Positions 47,171 through 58,602 of a stretch of DNA of 64,000 bases are shown here, piece by piece. The position numbers and the translations under genes were made by a program. Under the pieces are notes generated by a model. The model searched no databases, had not been told where the DNA came from, and saw only the letters and a list, made by a program, of their open reading frames with translations. This stretch comes from Prochilodus magdalenae (taxonomy: Eukaryota > Chordata > Actinopteri > Characiformes > Prochilodontidae), in assembly GCA_024036415.1 (NCBI GenBank), contig JAMWET010003117.1:12501-76500 (forward strand), in the 5' to 3' direction. The first letter of the stretch is position 1, and each line of letters opens with the position of its first letter.

Positions 47171-48360
47171 GGACGCAGAATAGCAACCACCAAAAGATGT
47201 GATGCTCCCGCCCTGCGACACTGCTTGTTTACGTTGTGTGAGGGCTCCAGGTGAGTCATTTGAAGTTGGAAACGATTAGCAATGAATGGCATAAGCCATG
47301 GGATTCCCTGTGAATACAAATTTCCACAGGGATGTGAGCTCAGGGCTGCCGAAACCACCGAAGTGTAAACTTCAGTGACATGAAAGCCAGCTTTAGCTGC
47401 TCCGTCTGTGGCCTAGTTGCGTTGGAGGTTTCAAAAATGTTTCCTGAAAGTTGAAATCCTTCAGATTCAGCCTCTGTTGTCTGTGCCGATGAATGGAGTT
47501 GAGCGGTGTGCCATACTGAGACGGTGTGATCAGCCTACAGGTACGCGTCTTTACAGTCAGAGTGCTAGATGGCGGCCATTCTGCTGCTTTAACCAGTTTA
47601 TAAAAAATTATAATCTGTAATGATGTGTAATGAGTTTAATTTCATTCGTTTTAAACAATCAAACTTAAACTTAAATCAGTTTGTGTCTGCCTCCAGTGTC
47701 TAGGTCATGTCTTCCTCCTCTCCCTCTTACATTAGCTGGCTAAAACTGGCTAAAATAAATAACGATGACTCTGTCGGCTACACTGGTTGATTAATACAGG
47801 ACCTATTAAGGACGTCTGACTGTAGAAACAGCTTGTTTTATTCAAGTTTGGAAAGTAATATATCCGAGTTTATACCCATGTTATTACTGCTTGATCTTGT
47901 TCTTATAAATATCTAGAATTTATTTTTATATAAAAATAGAAAAGTGCCTCTCCTGAAGAAATGTGGAGTGGTTGTGCGGCTTAAATGGTTTCGCAGTCAC
48001 TATGGGGGGAACGAGGGATGTATAAACAACAGAGGAGTCCAGGTCAGTGTGGCTATAGATTGGAGTTTGAGGATCTGCTTTCACTGAGTACATGCAAGTA
48101 GGTAGAGGAGACAGTAGGGTTTGGGCGGGGCATAAATGGCACTTTACAAAGCTCAGTAGAGCAGTAGGTGGGCATGCATGTTTGCATGTGTGTAAATGAC
48201 GCACGGCTGCATTCGTATTGTGTTGGGCTGGGATGAAGTGTCAGTATACCATATATCAACACTCAGTGTCCCTTTAATTAGCTCCACGTGGCATATAGGA
48301 GCCCCCTGCAGGACTACAGTTGCAGTTTGTTGCCCATCTGATTCACTGTATACTGTATTA
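47171..48360. other. Intron 2 segment with no recognised feature
   Basis: No exon or repeat was recognised. Confidence 0.4.
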
Positions 48361-48861
48361 CCCTGTTCTTCAATGGTCAGGACCCCCACAGGACCACCAC
48401 AGAGCAGGTATGATGTGGGTGGTGGATCATTCTCAGCACTGCAGTGACACTGACATGGTGATGATGTGAGTGGATCAGACACAGCAGTGCTGCTGGAGTG
48501 TTGAGACACTGTGTCCACTCACTGTCCACTCTATTAGACACTCCTACCTTGCTGGTCCACCTTGTAGATGGACAGTCAGAGACGATAGCTCATCTGCTGC
48601 TGCACAGTGCAGTGCTGGTCATCCTCTCTGGTCGTCCTTCATCAGTCCAGCAGGGACTCTGAGGAGCACCGCTGGCCACTCCGGCAGCACTGCTGTGTCT
48701 GATCCACTCACACCAGCACCACACACACTACATCAGTGTCACTGTGGTGCTGAGAATGACCCACCACCCACAGGATCATTGGAGAGTTCTCTCTTCCGAA
48801 GCATATGTTGCGGCAGCTATTGAATCCACAGGGTGGTCTTGGTGGTCAGAATGAAGAGATG
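48361..48861. mobile_element. hAT-like MITE with long inverted repeats
   Basis: The left arm (CAATGGTCAGGACCCCCACA, GTGGATCATTCTCAGCACTG, GTGGATCAGACACAGCAGTG) recurs inverted on the right (CACTGCTGTGTCTGATCCAC, GTGCTGAGAATGACCCACCA, then a decayed CCACAGGGTGGTCTTGGTGG end). The arms exceed 130 bp and the whole is about 500 bp. It is non-coding. The family is common in characin and other ostariophysan genomes as I recall it; the hAT assignment is inferred. Confidence 0.7.
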
Positions 48862-49501
48862 TGGTTAGACCACTGTTAGCTTTAGTAACAGCACTTTTCC
48901 AGAAAATCTACCTTCTGTTTCTATGGCGCTTTCTCAAATTCCTGACTGCCACTCTCTTTTCCCATGCCCTGCCCATACCTCTGGCATTCCGTCCTCGGGA
49001 GCTTTTGCCTTGAATGCCTGTAGGCCCTAACAGTTATGACATCCCTGTCGTTTTACAGCCCCGCTTTCTGTTTGCATTACCGTCTGTGTTTTGATTTCTT
49101 AGACCGTCAACGGCAGCTGTGACTGGACGAGGTCACTTTCCGAGCCAGCCCCCTTTCCATCAGCACGCACGGCATCCATTCTTTAAATAGCCCCGGCGTC
49201 ACAGGCCTTCAGAGCTGTTTTGATCCCGCTGATGAGCTTTGGGCCATGCGCCAGCTTTTTTTTGTACCGCAGTTATTGTTTTTAGGATGGAATTCAGAAG
49301 TTCTTATGAGAAACATTTTCCGTTAGCTTCCTGTGTGTCCCCTGTGCAGACTGTAAAGCCTGATTTTTTTTTTCTCTGTCGTTCTTTCCTAAACCCTCCG
49401 GTGCTCTCCAGTGAGCCCACTGTTATATAACAACACTACCTTAGCATTGCATTCCACATTACCGGGCCAAACAACAAGTGCTGTGGCATCTGGCCCCAAG
49501 A
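48862..49501. other. Intron 2 segment with no recognised feature
   Basis: No exon or repeat was recognised; two short T-runs near 49255 and 49362. Confidence 0.4.
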
Positions 49502-49905
49502 TGTTGGCACCAGATCCTTTAAGGAGATCCAGAGCTCTCGGATTTGAGTTCTAGCATGGATTTAACATCTTGTAGCTGTGAAGTCGGATTGAGATCTAGA
49601 GAATCCCAAGGTCAGGAGAGCACCTTGAACTCTTTGGCATGTTGTGCAAACTATTTCCGAACGATGCATGGCAGGGGGCGCTATCCTGCTGGAAGAGGTC
49701 ATTGCCATTGGGTGATAATGCTGACATGAAGGGATAATGGTCCACGAAGATGTGTAGGCAGGCTGCAAGAGCCAAATTGATGTCCACACGAATTGCATCA
49801 CATTCCCTCCCACTTTAAATCCCAGTGCAATCACTAACTGAGATAAACCGTGCACACGTACCCTAGCGTCCATGTGATGTACACTCCTGGCAAAAAAGGG
49901 TCAAT
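49502..49905 (-). pseudogene. Tc1-like transposase pseudogene (second-Asp region)
   Basis: The minus strand reads HYPFMSALSPNGNDLFQQDS then APCHASFGNSLHN and SRCSPDLGIL. FQQDxAPCH contains the second catalytic Asp of Tc1-like DDE transposases, and SPDL is the start of the WPxxSPDLNPIEHLWD block. The sequence then decays. The outer end is CTCCTGGCAAAAAAGGGTC at about 49885-49903. Confidence 0.7.
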
Positions 49906-50074
49906 CCCAAAACAGTTTTAATGGTCTGGACAACAAATTTCCCTTTAATTTCCTGAAATATTGATGTTTATGATGTATTATATAATTTCTTAAAATATTA
50001 TTGATCTTTTCCTCAGTGCCCCGGGAGCAGTTGGGGTTAGGTGCCTTGCTCAAGGGCCCCTAACTCGCGTCTTG

Positions 50075-50760
50075 TCGGTTCAGGTAATTGAATTGGCGTC
50101 TCTCCGGTCCAAAGGTTCCCTGGTTCCCTAACCTCCAGCCCATGACTGACCCAATTATGTTCTGTCCAATGTGTGATAGAAATAGTCTCTATAGAGTTAA
50201 AATCTGGACTCCAGACCAAAATCATTTGTCCGTTGTCTTCCAATGTCTTCTTGCCTGGTATCATACAACTCAAGATGACTTCATCGGACGTTCCACTTTC
50301 GCCATGTCTACTTCTATCATTCAAGCACTTCCACCAGTGGACAGCTTAGCATGGGCACTCCGACTGGTCTTCGGCTATGCGACCTCATGGGCAGCGCTGT
50401 GTCGTAGCACGTTCCTTCCCTAACCATCATTTAAACCTTCAGTGTGGTAGTAGCCCACTTGTTGGTTGGGACCAGATGGTATAGCCTTCGTTGCCCTTGA
50501 GCTCTGATGAGCCTTGGATGGCCATCGCCCCGTTGCTGGTTCGTGGTTTCTCCCTCCGCTGATAAGTTGGTAGACACTCACCACTCCTGATGCAAGGCTG
50601 GAGAAACCCACAGCCCTTGCTATTTCAGTGGCAGCCTGACCCAGCTGTCTGGCCATAGCAGTTTGGCCCCTCAGGTATTCTTGCATGCCCATTTCTCACC
50701 CAGCACGTCAAATACATGAGCTGACTGTTTGCTTCCCGTATAATATTTCCCAGACCTGTA
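50075..50760 (-). pseudogene. Tc1-like transposase pseudogene (N-terminal half)
   Basis: The minus-strand frame from 50692 reads YLRGQTAMARQLGQAATEIA then RAVGFSSLASGVVSVYQ, the first Tc1 helix-turn-helix. It is followed by ISGGRNHEPATGRWPSKAHQ (the GRP linker region, degraded) and, in another frame, SHSRRPVGVPMLS, the GLHSRRPxxxPLL motif. Decayed sequence follows to about 50075. Stops and frameshifts throughout. Confidence 0.65.
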
Positions 50761-51454
50761 TTATGTGTCATGACGAGACAATGCACTTTACACACAGATC
50801 GGCTTATCTGTGAGGGGTCAGAGTGTTTTGGCTCTGGCATGTTCTCATGCTGCTTTAGTTGCTATGCACTGTTGCTATGAGGCTAATATAGCTAACAAGC
50901 AAAGGATGCTTATTCCGCTGATCAACAACAGTACAAATCAGCAGTGTGACATTTGGGGAAATGGTGTAAATACGGTTTCAGGTTTCACTATGGCTTTAAT
51001 GAGATATGAGATTAAGCCATCCAATTGACTAAATGCCAGCTAAACCCCACATGAGTAAGCATTCAAGAGCAGTCACGGATGATAAAGTAAGAGCATGTAA
51101 TGCACTCATGGCATCTCTTTATTGATTTTAGAAGTGAAACTAAAAGGCCAAACCTTATTCTACACCTTTGAAGAGGAACTAAGGATGAGATGCACGGCGA
51201 AGGGAAGCAGTCGGTTAGTTTTCTTGTACAGGGTATTGCACGCTTGTTTACACGGACCAAACACTTAAACACTTTCCTCTGCTAAGTGCATATACAGGGC
51301 TGATAAAACGTCTGCTCAGTCTTCCAAAACATCTCTTGCCCAACAGCCCTAACATCTAAAAAAGCTCCAAGTGGAAAACAAGCGCTCCATGTTTCTGAAA
51401 GGTACATCCTCCTACCCCGACTGGCAGGTAGCTAGCAATATGTTCATTCAAGTC
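50761..51454. other. Intron 2 segment with no recognised feature
   Basis: No exon or repeat was recognised. Confidence 0.4.
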
Positions 51455-52004
51455 AAGTTCACATTTATTTATATAGCGCTTTTTACCACAGTTGTTGTCA
51501 CAAAGAATCTGGTGTTGGAGCCCCCATGAGGAAGCCAAGGGCGACAGCGGCAAGGACAAACTCCCTTAGTTAGTGAGGAACAAACCTTGAGAGGAACCAA
51601 GACTCAAAAGGGGAACCCATGGTTAAACTTCTCCTACTCGCCTACGAAGCTCTGAACAGTCTCGCTCCTTCTTACCTGTCTGACCCTCTTCCTTACAAAC
51701 CCTCTCGCTCTCTCAGGTCTTCTACAGTTGGCCTACTCTCCATTCCTCCATCCAACCTCCATGGCTTTGGTGACCAAGCATTTTCTAGATTTGCTACGTG
51801 ACTCTGGAACCTTCTCCCAGTCCACGTCCAGCAGTCCATTTCTCTCGCTCTGTATTTAAATCGAATCTTAAACCACATCTCTACCCACTCGCTTACAGCC
51901 TGCCTCTGGCCTACACTGCTCTTTAACAGGCCTTGCTTATATTGTTTGTTTGTGTTTGTTGTTATTGATGCTTTGTTTTATTTGTTGTCTGATGTCTAAG
52001 AATC

Positions 52005-52040
<36 letters not shown>
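51455..52040 (+). mobile_element. LINE fragment with 3' (TTA)n tail
   Basis: 51455-51610 matches a common fish repeat (TTTATTTATATAGCGCTTTT, GCCAAGGGCGACAGCGGCAA, CCTTGAGAGGAACCA). From 51619 the frame reads LLLAYEALNSLAPSYLSDPL, SRSLRSSTVGLLSIPPS and GDQAFSRFATXLWNLLP. This is the conserved C-terminus of L2/RTE-type reverse transcriptase proteins of fish. It is followed by decayed sequence and 12 TTA units at 52005-52039. The 5' part of the LINE is missing. Confidence 0.7.
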
Positions 52041-52869
52041 AATGAATGGAAGCTTATAGCTCACCAGCTAGCATTGCACAAAATATCATACTTTAGCTTC
52101 AGTTAAATAATATCATGAATATGCTACATTGCTAAAGCCAGTAGCATACACTTTTGGCTGATCAACCGCGTTTGCACAGTGCACGGCACTCAGCCACTTC
52201 AAGCCCTGTCCAGTCCATAGTAGCATACCACCCTGCATGTTATGGACTGCGTCTGTAGGTCTTGGTAGATAAACACAAACCAGCCAAACACATGTACCAT
52301 ATAGGACACAGGGGAAAAGACACTCGCCAATCATGAGTACGTGTGTACATGTTTCTATACTGTGTCCATTTACCCAAAAAGTCAGGGACAGTCTATTTGA
52401 TCTGTTTACTAACCGTGTCCTGCTGTACCTGCCCTCCTCCAGGTGGTCCTGGATGTAGTCCAGGCCTGAAATGGACATTTCCATGGAAGCCAAAAATCCA
52501 TGAATGAGCTTGTTTTGTTTTGACATGTTACATAAGGAACTACATATTGCTCATAATGCAGTGGAGGAAGCAGTCAGATATTAGAGTCTGGAATGTCTGG
52601 AGTTAAAGTACAAAGTCCTCCACAATGGAAATACAGGAAAGTACAGGTAGACGGAAAAACTACTTGGGTACAGTAACTAATTACATTCACTCAGTTACTG
52701 TCCACCGCTCTCTCATACCTATGTAGCCACCTAGTTCATATGATTCACTTTGATTGGAGGCTAACGCAGCTAACAAGTAATGGAAGCCCATAGTCCAGCA
52801 GTTAGCACCATTCAAACTGCATCCATTGGCCATCACACAGCTTTCATCTAGCCCCTGCTGTTTGTTGTA
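52041..52869. other. Intron 2 segment with no recognised gene
   Basis: The 137-codon minus-strand frame (52113-52526) has no known domain. Confidence 0.4.
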
Positions 52870-53215
52870 AAAGTCTGGAGAGCCACATCCATCCATCTCC
52901 TTAAACCACTTAGTCCAGCTAGGGTCACAGTTGAACTTCCTTCAGCTGATTCTGGGGGATCCCAAGCTATAGCCAGGTCCTGTCTGAGATAAAATCCCTC
53001 TGTCTTTGGACGTCTTTGAGGTGTTGTCCAAATTGGCCATACCTGGAACATCATACTTATCAGATGCTCGAACCACCTCAGCTGGCTTCCTTCCATGTGG
53101 AGGAGTAGCGTCTCTACATTGAGTTGCTCCCAGTTAACGGAGATCCTCACTCTATGAAGTAGAGCAATAACATTTATTAGTTGAAAGGAAACCTGCTTCG
53201 GGTGGAAAACCGTCT
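52870..53215 (-). pseudogene. Non-LTR retrotransposon C-terminal fragment
   Basis: The minus strand reads LNVETLLLHMEGSQLRWFEH then LISMMFQVWPIW, RRPKTEG and LAIAWDPPESAEGSSTVTLA. This is a decayed form of the common LRWFGHVxRMPxxRLP, RRPRGRPRTRW, LAWERLGIPxEEL ending of fish non-LTR polyproteins. Confidence 0.6.
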
Positions 53216-53350
53216 CAAGGGTGGGCAGAGCTTTTGAAAAACTAAAGGAGCTTTGAGGTGGATCCTTGGCTGCATGTCCCAGCACCCCTGTGACCCAGAA
53301 GGATAAGCAGCTTAGAAGATCAATGATGGATTATTGACTCATCATTCAAA

Positions 53351-53638
53351 GAGCAGCTGCACCCAGAAGGAGGTGTGGGAGTGCGGTGCTGTTGGGAAGG
53401 AAGATAAAGGTGACCAGGATCAATAACTGATGATAAATTTAGACTGATATGATCAATATTTATTGAGCTACACATACAGAAGTCTGTCTCAGTATGGCGT
53501 CGGGCCGTCGTGTTTGCTAACCCAACACGCCAGACGTCTCGGTATGGAGCTGTAGAGGTTCCTGATGGTGTCCTGTGATAATCCATCCCATGCAGCTTGA
53601 ACATCCTCACACAGTTCCTGCAGATGGTGCGGTAGTAT
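53351..53638 (-). mobile_element. Tc1-like deletion derivative (family T), truncated copy T6
   Basis: Begins with the intact terminus AGCAGCTGCACCCAGAAGGA. The minus strand holds the complete tail (CRNCVRMFKLHGMDYHRTPS in one frame; SSIPRRLAC in another). It ends abruptly after GCAGATGGTGCGGTAG at 53635, near the internal deletion point. Confidence 0.75.
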
Positions 53639-54271
53639 ACGTGTGGTGTTAGTACGTAAACAGCAGGGTTAGTGGTGATGTAGCTCGCGGCGATGCTGCT
53701 ACCAGTCATAAGCACTCATTACACTGTGGCCACCTGCCTGGCTCATAGGATGCCACATGCTCGAACACAGTGGACTCTGCCATCTTTCCGCCTCCACCAG
53801 AACACTTCCAGTGGGGTTGCGGAGGACGCATGATGCAGCTGGGATTGATTCCCGGCCTGAAGCATAAACAGGGTGTGTCTCTTACTGAGCGTGTGTTTAT
53901 TTTTAGACTGGGCTGGGCCGGGCTTTACACACTTAAGCTTTCTCGCTCTTGCAAGTAAAGTATCAGGATTGCATCATTCTGTTCTCTGAATATGAGCTAA
54001 AATAAAACAACCCTGGAAATCATAGACCTGTGAATCCGGTAGCATCCCCAGTTTGTTCTTCTGTCCATCCACACAAACCTGGAACCATGTGATCTCTTCA
54101 GTCCTTAATCCACTACGTTTGCTGAATTTACTAGAAGGGGTGCCAACTTTTGTGAGGAGAAGGGAGACTTTCATGCAACTGGAGGGAGACTACAAGTGAG
54201 ATTACCAGGTGGCTGGAATAAGACGACACTGAGATGTTCAGGCAACTGGAGTAAGACCTAGAGTGAGATTA
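53639..54271. other. Intron 2 segment leading into the minisatellite
   Basis: No gene was recognised. From about 54170 there are diverged precursors of the 33-bp unit (GAGATTACCAGGTGGCTGGA). Confidence 0.5.
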
Positions 54272-55092
54272 CAATGAGCTATGGATGAGATTATCAGACA
54301 GCTGGAGGGAGACTAGGATGAGATTATCAGACAGCTGGAGGGAGACTAGGATGAGATTATCAGACAGCTGGAGGGAGACTAGGATGAGCTTTTCAGTCTG
54401 CTGGGGGGAGACTAGGATGAGATTATCAGACAGCTGGAGGGAGACTAGGATGAGATTATCAGACAGCTGGAGGGAGACTAGGATGAGATTATCAGACAGC
54501 TGGAGGGAGACTAGGATGAGATTATCAGACAGCTGGAGGAAGACTAGGATGAGATTTTCAGACAGCTGGAGGGAGACTAGGATGAGATTATCAGACTGCA
54601 GGAAGGAGACTAGGATGAGATTATCAGACCGCAGGAGGGAGACTGAGATGAGATTATCAGACCGCAGGAGGGAGACTAGGATGAGATTATCAGACCGCAG
54701 GAGGGAGACTGAGATGAGATTATCAGACCGCAGGAGAGAGACTAGGACAAGATTATCAGACAGCTGGAGGAAGACTGGGATGAGATTTTTAGGCCGCAGG
54801 AGGGAGACTGGGATGAGATTATCAGACCGCAGGAGGGAGACTGAGATGAGATTATCAGACCGCCGGAGGGAGACTAGGATGAGATTATCAGACAGCTGGA
54901 GGAAGACTGAGATGAGACTTTTAGGCCGCAGGAGGGAGACTAGGATGAGATTATCAGACAGCTGGAGGGAGACTAGGATGAGATTATCAGACAGCTGGAG
55001 GGGGACTAGGATGAGATTATCAGACAGCAGGAGGGAGACTAGGATGAGCTTATCAGACTGCAGGAGGGAGACTAGGATGAGATACCATTGGA
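54272..55092. repeat. 33-bp minisatellite with open reading frame
   Basis: About 25 units of ATGAGATTATCAGACAGCTG-GAGGGAGACTAGG. Because 33 is a multiple of three, one plus-strand frame (54285-55097, 270 codons) stays open as MRLSDSWRETR repeated, with variants DRRRETE and GRRRETG. Two unit types alternate in blocks: CAGCTGGAGG (early and late) and CCGCAGGAGG (middle). Translation is unproven. Methionine in every unit and the lack of any other coding signal suggest it is a non-coding array inside intron 2. Confidence 0.92.
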
Positions 55093-56412
55093 GCTAAATC
55101 ATTGGCGGGTAGACCCGATGCTGCGAGACTAGATGCTGCGAGACGGCTGCACCTACTGCTGTTAGCTGTGCTATAGAGGCCAGTGGTGTCCACTTTTATA
55201 AGTAACAGTGTGTCCTACCATGTTACACAGCTCTGTTTGTTATACATACATGGTCTCCAGGGTGTCTCGGAGCTTAGAGGATGCACTGGTGTGTTTTTCT
55301 GAGGGTCTGTAATGTAAACAGTAACCACCCAGTCATTATTGCTGGGAGTGGGAATAGCAGTACTCGGTGGAAGTTGTTCCTGGCTGGGAAATGGCCCTGC
55401 AGGAGTTTATCTACATAACCTCTTTGACCACTCCATCCCCACTTTCTATCAGTTCTTTTTTTCTGTCTTACTTTCTTATTCTGCAGTACACGGTTAGATA
55501 GCTCCTAGGCCGACTTCACACAGTGAACCTTTCACGCACCTAATTACACAAAGCAATTCAAAGCAATCAAAGTTGCACTGTAAGGGTCAGCCAATTTACC
55601 AATACATCATAGCATTCCTGCCATAATAATAACTCTACTGAATAGTTTCAGAGTCTGAGTTCTAACTGTCTCATTCTGTCTGAGTTCTGTCTAATTTTTC
55701 AAACTGTCTAGGACTTTGGACTAAAATCCTTCTAGCCTTATGACTTAATGATACTTTATTCAAATAAGTTATTGATTATTCTTAACGCTACCAAAACTCT
55801 ACTAAATGTTTTTACAGTTTCGGCTAATCTGCATAAATTGGACCTACAACTAAAAACACTGAGTAGATAAAGAGAATCAAAGTAAACAAATGGGACGAGA
55901 ACATTATACCTGGTGATGTGACCCCTTGTTCAGCAAAAACTGCAACTCAACATTATTCCTGGACATCAGCTTGGAGGAACTTTAGCCCATTCCTCCATAC
56001 AACCCAGCTTTGACTCTGCTGTGGGTGGGTTTCTTCCCCTGATCAGGCGGCTTGCTTTAGGTCCTTCCACAACTGTTGGAGGTCAGGACTTTGGCTTGGC
56101 CATTCCAAAGCATGGACATTGTTCTTCTTTACCTGTTCTCTTGTAGAACAGCTTGCGTGTGTTCAGGATCCTTGTCCTGCTGCATGACCCATGTTCTCCT
56201 GTGATTCAGCTCACGGGCAGATGTACTGACGTTTTCCTTTACAGTTCACTTACAGACGTGATGTTTGGTCATTTCCCTCAATAAGTAAATGAGTCACCTA
56301 ATATTTTGTCTGATCTGTTTCATTTTGACTGAAATATAGAAAAGTCTAAAGGGTTTACAAACTTTCAAGCACAACTTTACCTTAAAAATGCTAGTTAGTA
56401 CCTGGGTAGCAG
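55093..56412. other. Intron 2 segment with a possible repeat
   Basis: The stretch 55915-56265 (CCCATTCCTCCATACAACCC, TTTGGCTTGGCCATTCCAAA, CTTGTCCTGCTGCATGACCC) resembles a widespread fish repeat that I cannot classify. The rest shows nothing. Confidence 0.35.
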
Positions 56413-56665
56413 ATACAACATAAAATAGAAAAACAAGTTTCTCCAAAATGGCAACTTTACAGGAGAGATCAAAAACCTGATTAGATCTGAATGTAAGTCA
56501 ATGGAACCAGATGTTTTTTCCAAGCATGTTTTGGATTTTTCTGGTGATCCATTCATCATGAAATGTCCACCCAGTGTAAACAGCAGCTCATGTGATCAAA
56601 TGATACCAAAAAATAAAAATCGGCCAAATTGGAGATACATGGTTTTCATTGGACAGCGACGATAT
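56413..56665 (+). mobile_element. ATATCGTCGCTGTCC MITE, copy M10
   Basis: The left terminus is lost; the right end ATTGGACAGCGACGATAT is intact. The interior is in the same orientation as M2 and M9. It ends 233 bp upstream of exon 3, the closest family member to an exon. Confidence 0.82.
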
Positions 56666-56898
56666 GTTTATTGAATTGCAGAATATGTGTGTTTGGTAGT
56701 GACTTAATGTTGTACACTGATTTTCAGATAAGCACATAGACTTATAATAGTTAAACCATGTATATGGTTCACACTATTCATAACCACATCTTCATTAGAA
56801 TCATCATTACTATCATCATCATCGTTTGCTAATATTGTGGTCTGTTACAAATCAACTGTAACTGGTTTTGCCCCTTTCCTCCTCTGTCTATCATATAG

Positions 56899-57048
56899 AT
56901 ACGTCTTCCTGATGGGCCTCCAGGACCGCAACGAGAAGCTGTTTTACCGTGTGTTGACTTCGGACATAGAGCGCTTCATGCCCATCGTATACACGCCCAC
57001 TGTGGGTCTGGCCTGCCAGCAGTACGGCCTCACGTTCAGAAGACCCAG
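56899..57048 (+). CDS. me1: Malic enzyme, coding exon 3
   Basis: Pyrimidine tract and acceptor TCATATAG, donor CCCAG|GTAAGG. The first base completes the Arg codon split from exon 2. The exon then reads [40 protein letters not shown] and [28 protein letters not shown] and [15 protein letters not shown] are near-invariant malic enzyme sequence. The Tyr of YTPTVG is the conserved catalytic acid (Tyr112 in human ME2 numbering). The exon is 150 bases, phase 2 in and phase 2 out, with no stops. LTFRRPR is as in ME3; LACQQY is as in ME1. The NAD(P)-binding domain and the rest of the active site lie beyond this window. Confidence 0.96.
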
Positions 57049-57061
57049 GTAAGGAAAGACA

Positions 57062-57369
57062 CAAGCACGCTGGGTAGTTTAGTCCCTGTTCGGATATCAT
57101 CATATCTTATCATCTAAAGGACGGTAGTTAATGGGCTTCAAACATATGGGCTTCAACGGTAGCTATTCCCCAGCTAGTAAACCCATCTGCCTAAAGTTTG
57201 GATCAACCTGGATCTTCTTTTTGAATGTTCCCCAACAACTACTTAGCTAGCCCTGTTGGAAAAGTGTTCCAGAGAGCTTCTCACGAAGCTGCTTGAGCAA
57301 ATTCCTAAGGTGTGTGGAACGGCATCAAGGCATCTCAAGGGGCTTCACTGAAGACAGTTTGGATATTCC
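57062..57369. repeat. Local duplication, first copy (blocks A1+B1)
   Basis: Block A1 (57062-57176, GGTAGTTAATGGGCTTCAAA) recurs as A2 at 57370-57484. Block B1 (57177-57369, TGCCTAAAGTTTGGATCAAC) recurs as B2 at 58411-58602 with only a handful of differences. A1 starts only 13 bp after the exon 3 donor. Confidence 0.9.
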
Positions 57370-58602
57370 AAGCACGCTTGGATAGTTTATGTCCCTGGTC
57401 GGGTATCTTCATATCTTATCATCTAAAGGACAGTAGTTAGTGGGCTTCAAACATATGGGCTTCAACGGTAGCTATTCACCAGCTTCTCGTTTAAATTTCC
57501 CTGTTCCACCTTAACTTGTGGTTTAGTTGTATTCTGGTGCCTCAGGTCAGAACCTAAGTGTTCCATCATTTAAGGTAGAACTGAAGAAAATTGTGATAAG
57601 AAGCTGGCAAATTGGACGCTTCAGCTACAAATCACACCTTGCGTTATATGCTGTATTGAATACACATCAATTCAATATTTAGCATCTTTTATTTCTGTTT
57701 ATAAGCTCTATACGTTTTTGCCAACATTTATTAAAAGCATCTACGATGACCTTGTGTTCTACAAACAAGGTGGGGTGGTTAGACAGTGTTAACTTGCCAA
57801 TACGGACCCAGTCATATTTGTAAGGGGAAATTCCACAAAGCCAGTCTAGAGAAGTATCCAGGCTACTCTGCTGATTTGGAAGTTTATTCTCTGAATGCAG
57901 AAACATGATGACTGTAGGAGTTTAGATTTTACTAACGTCAAGTCCAGCTGCTTTTAATTTAAGCAGATAACCCCTTGTTTCATTCCCTGTTTCCCCATTT
58001 CTCCCAGTAAACGCAGCCTTGTTGCTCGTTGTTTTGCGTCTCAGTCCAGCAGAGGCGTGTATTCCGAAGGGAAAGTTGCATTAGTACATACCCTCCACAC
58101 CACAGGCCTTCAAATCTGGACTTTGAATCCGTTTTCCAGTCATGGATTCTGTTAACATAATTGATTGGCCATGCTGTGGTCACACCTTCCAAGGATGACA
58201 ACGTCCAGAACAGGAACCTGGACTGGTGTAGATTTGTAGACCTCTGCTCTACACCAACCACTTGCTCACAGACTTGGGTTAAGGACTCTATGAGTAAACA
58301 CTGGCATTCCTCAACACTCAGGAGAGATCCTGGAAAGCTGCAGGGAATTTTCCATTTCTGAGGATCGAAATCAGACACCATTAGCATTATTAGCAAAGAT
58401 ATCTGGCTCGTAAACCAATCTGCCTAAAGTTTGGATCAACCTGGATCTTCTTTTTGAATGTTCCCCAACAACTTCTTAGCTAGCCCTGTTGGAAAAGCGT
58501 TCCAGATAGCTTCTCACGAAGCTGCTTGAGCAAATTCCTAAGGTGTGTGGAATGGCATCAAGGCATCTAAAGGGGCTTCACTGAAGACAGTTTGGATATT
58601 CC
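57370..58602. repeat. Local duplication, second copy (A2 ... B2) split by 926 bp
   Basis: A2 (57370-57484) and B2 (58411-58602) are separated by 57485-58410, although A1 and B1 are contiguous. CTCGT occurs at both edges of the intervening block (ending A2 side TTCTCGT, starting B2 side GGCTCGT). The intervening DNA holds a TTCCACCTTAA MITE fragment and otherwise unrecognised sequence. Confidence 0.8.
57497..57600. mobile_element. MITE with TTCCACCTTAA inverted ends (diverged)
   Basis: CCCTGTTCCACCTTAACTTG and CCATCATTTAAGGTAGAACT form an imperfect inverted pair about 60 bp apart, like the element at 46164-46311. Confidence 0.5.

Noticed and set aside
49990..50060. GGGGTTAGGTGCCTTGCTCA as a LINE/SINE piece
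   Set aside because: The motif is common in fish repeats but too short here to assign.
52113..52526. 137-codon minus-strand frame
   Set aside because: No similarity recognised and no neighbouring exon or retroelement motif in frame.
57485..58410. Malic enzyme exon 4 within the intervening block
   Set aside because: No frame here continues with the expected GLFI-type sequence, and frames at 57679-57906 and 57980-58396 are unrelated.
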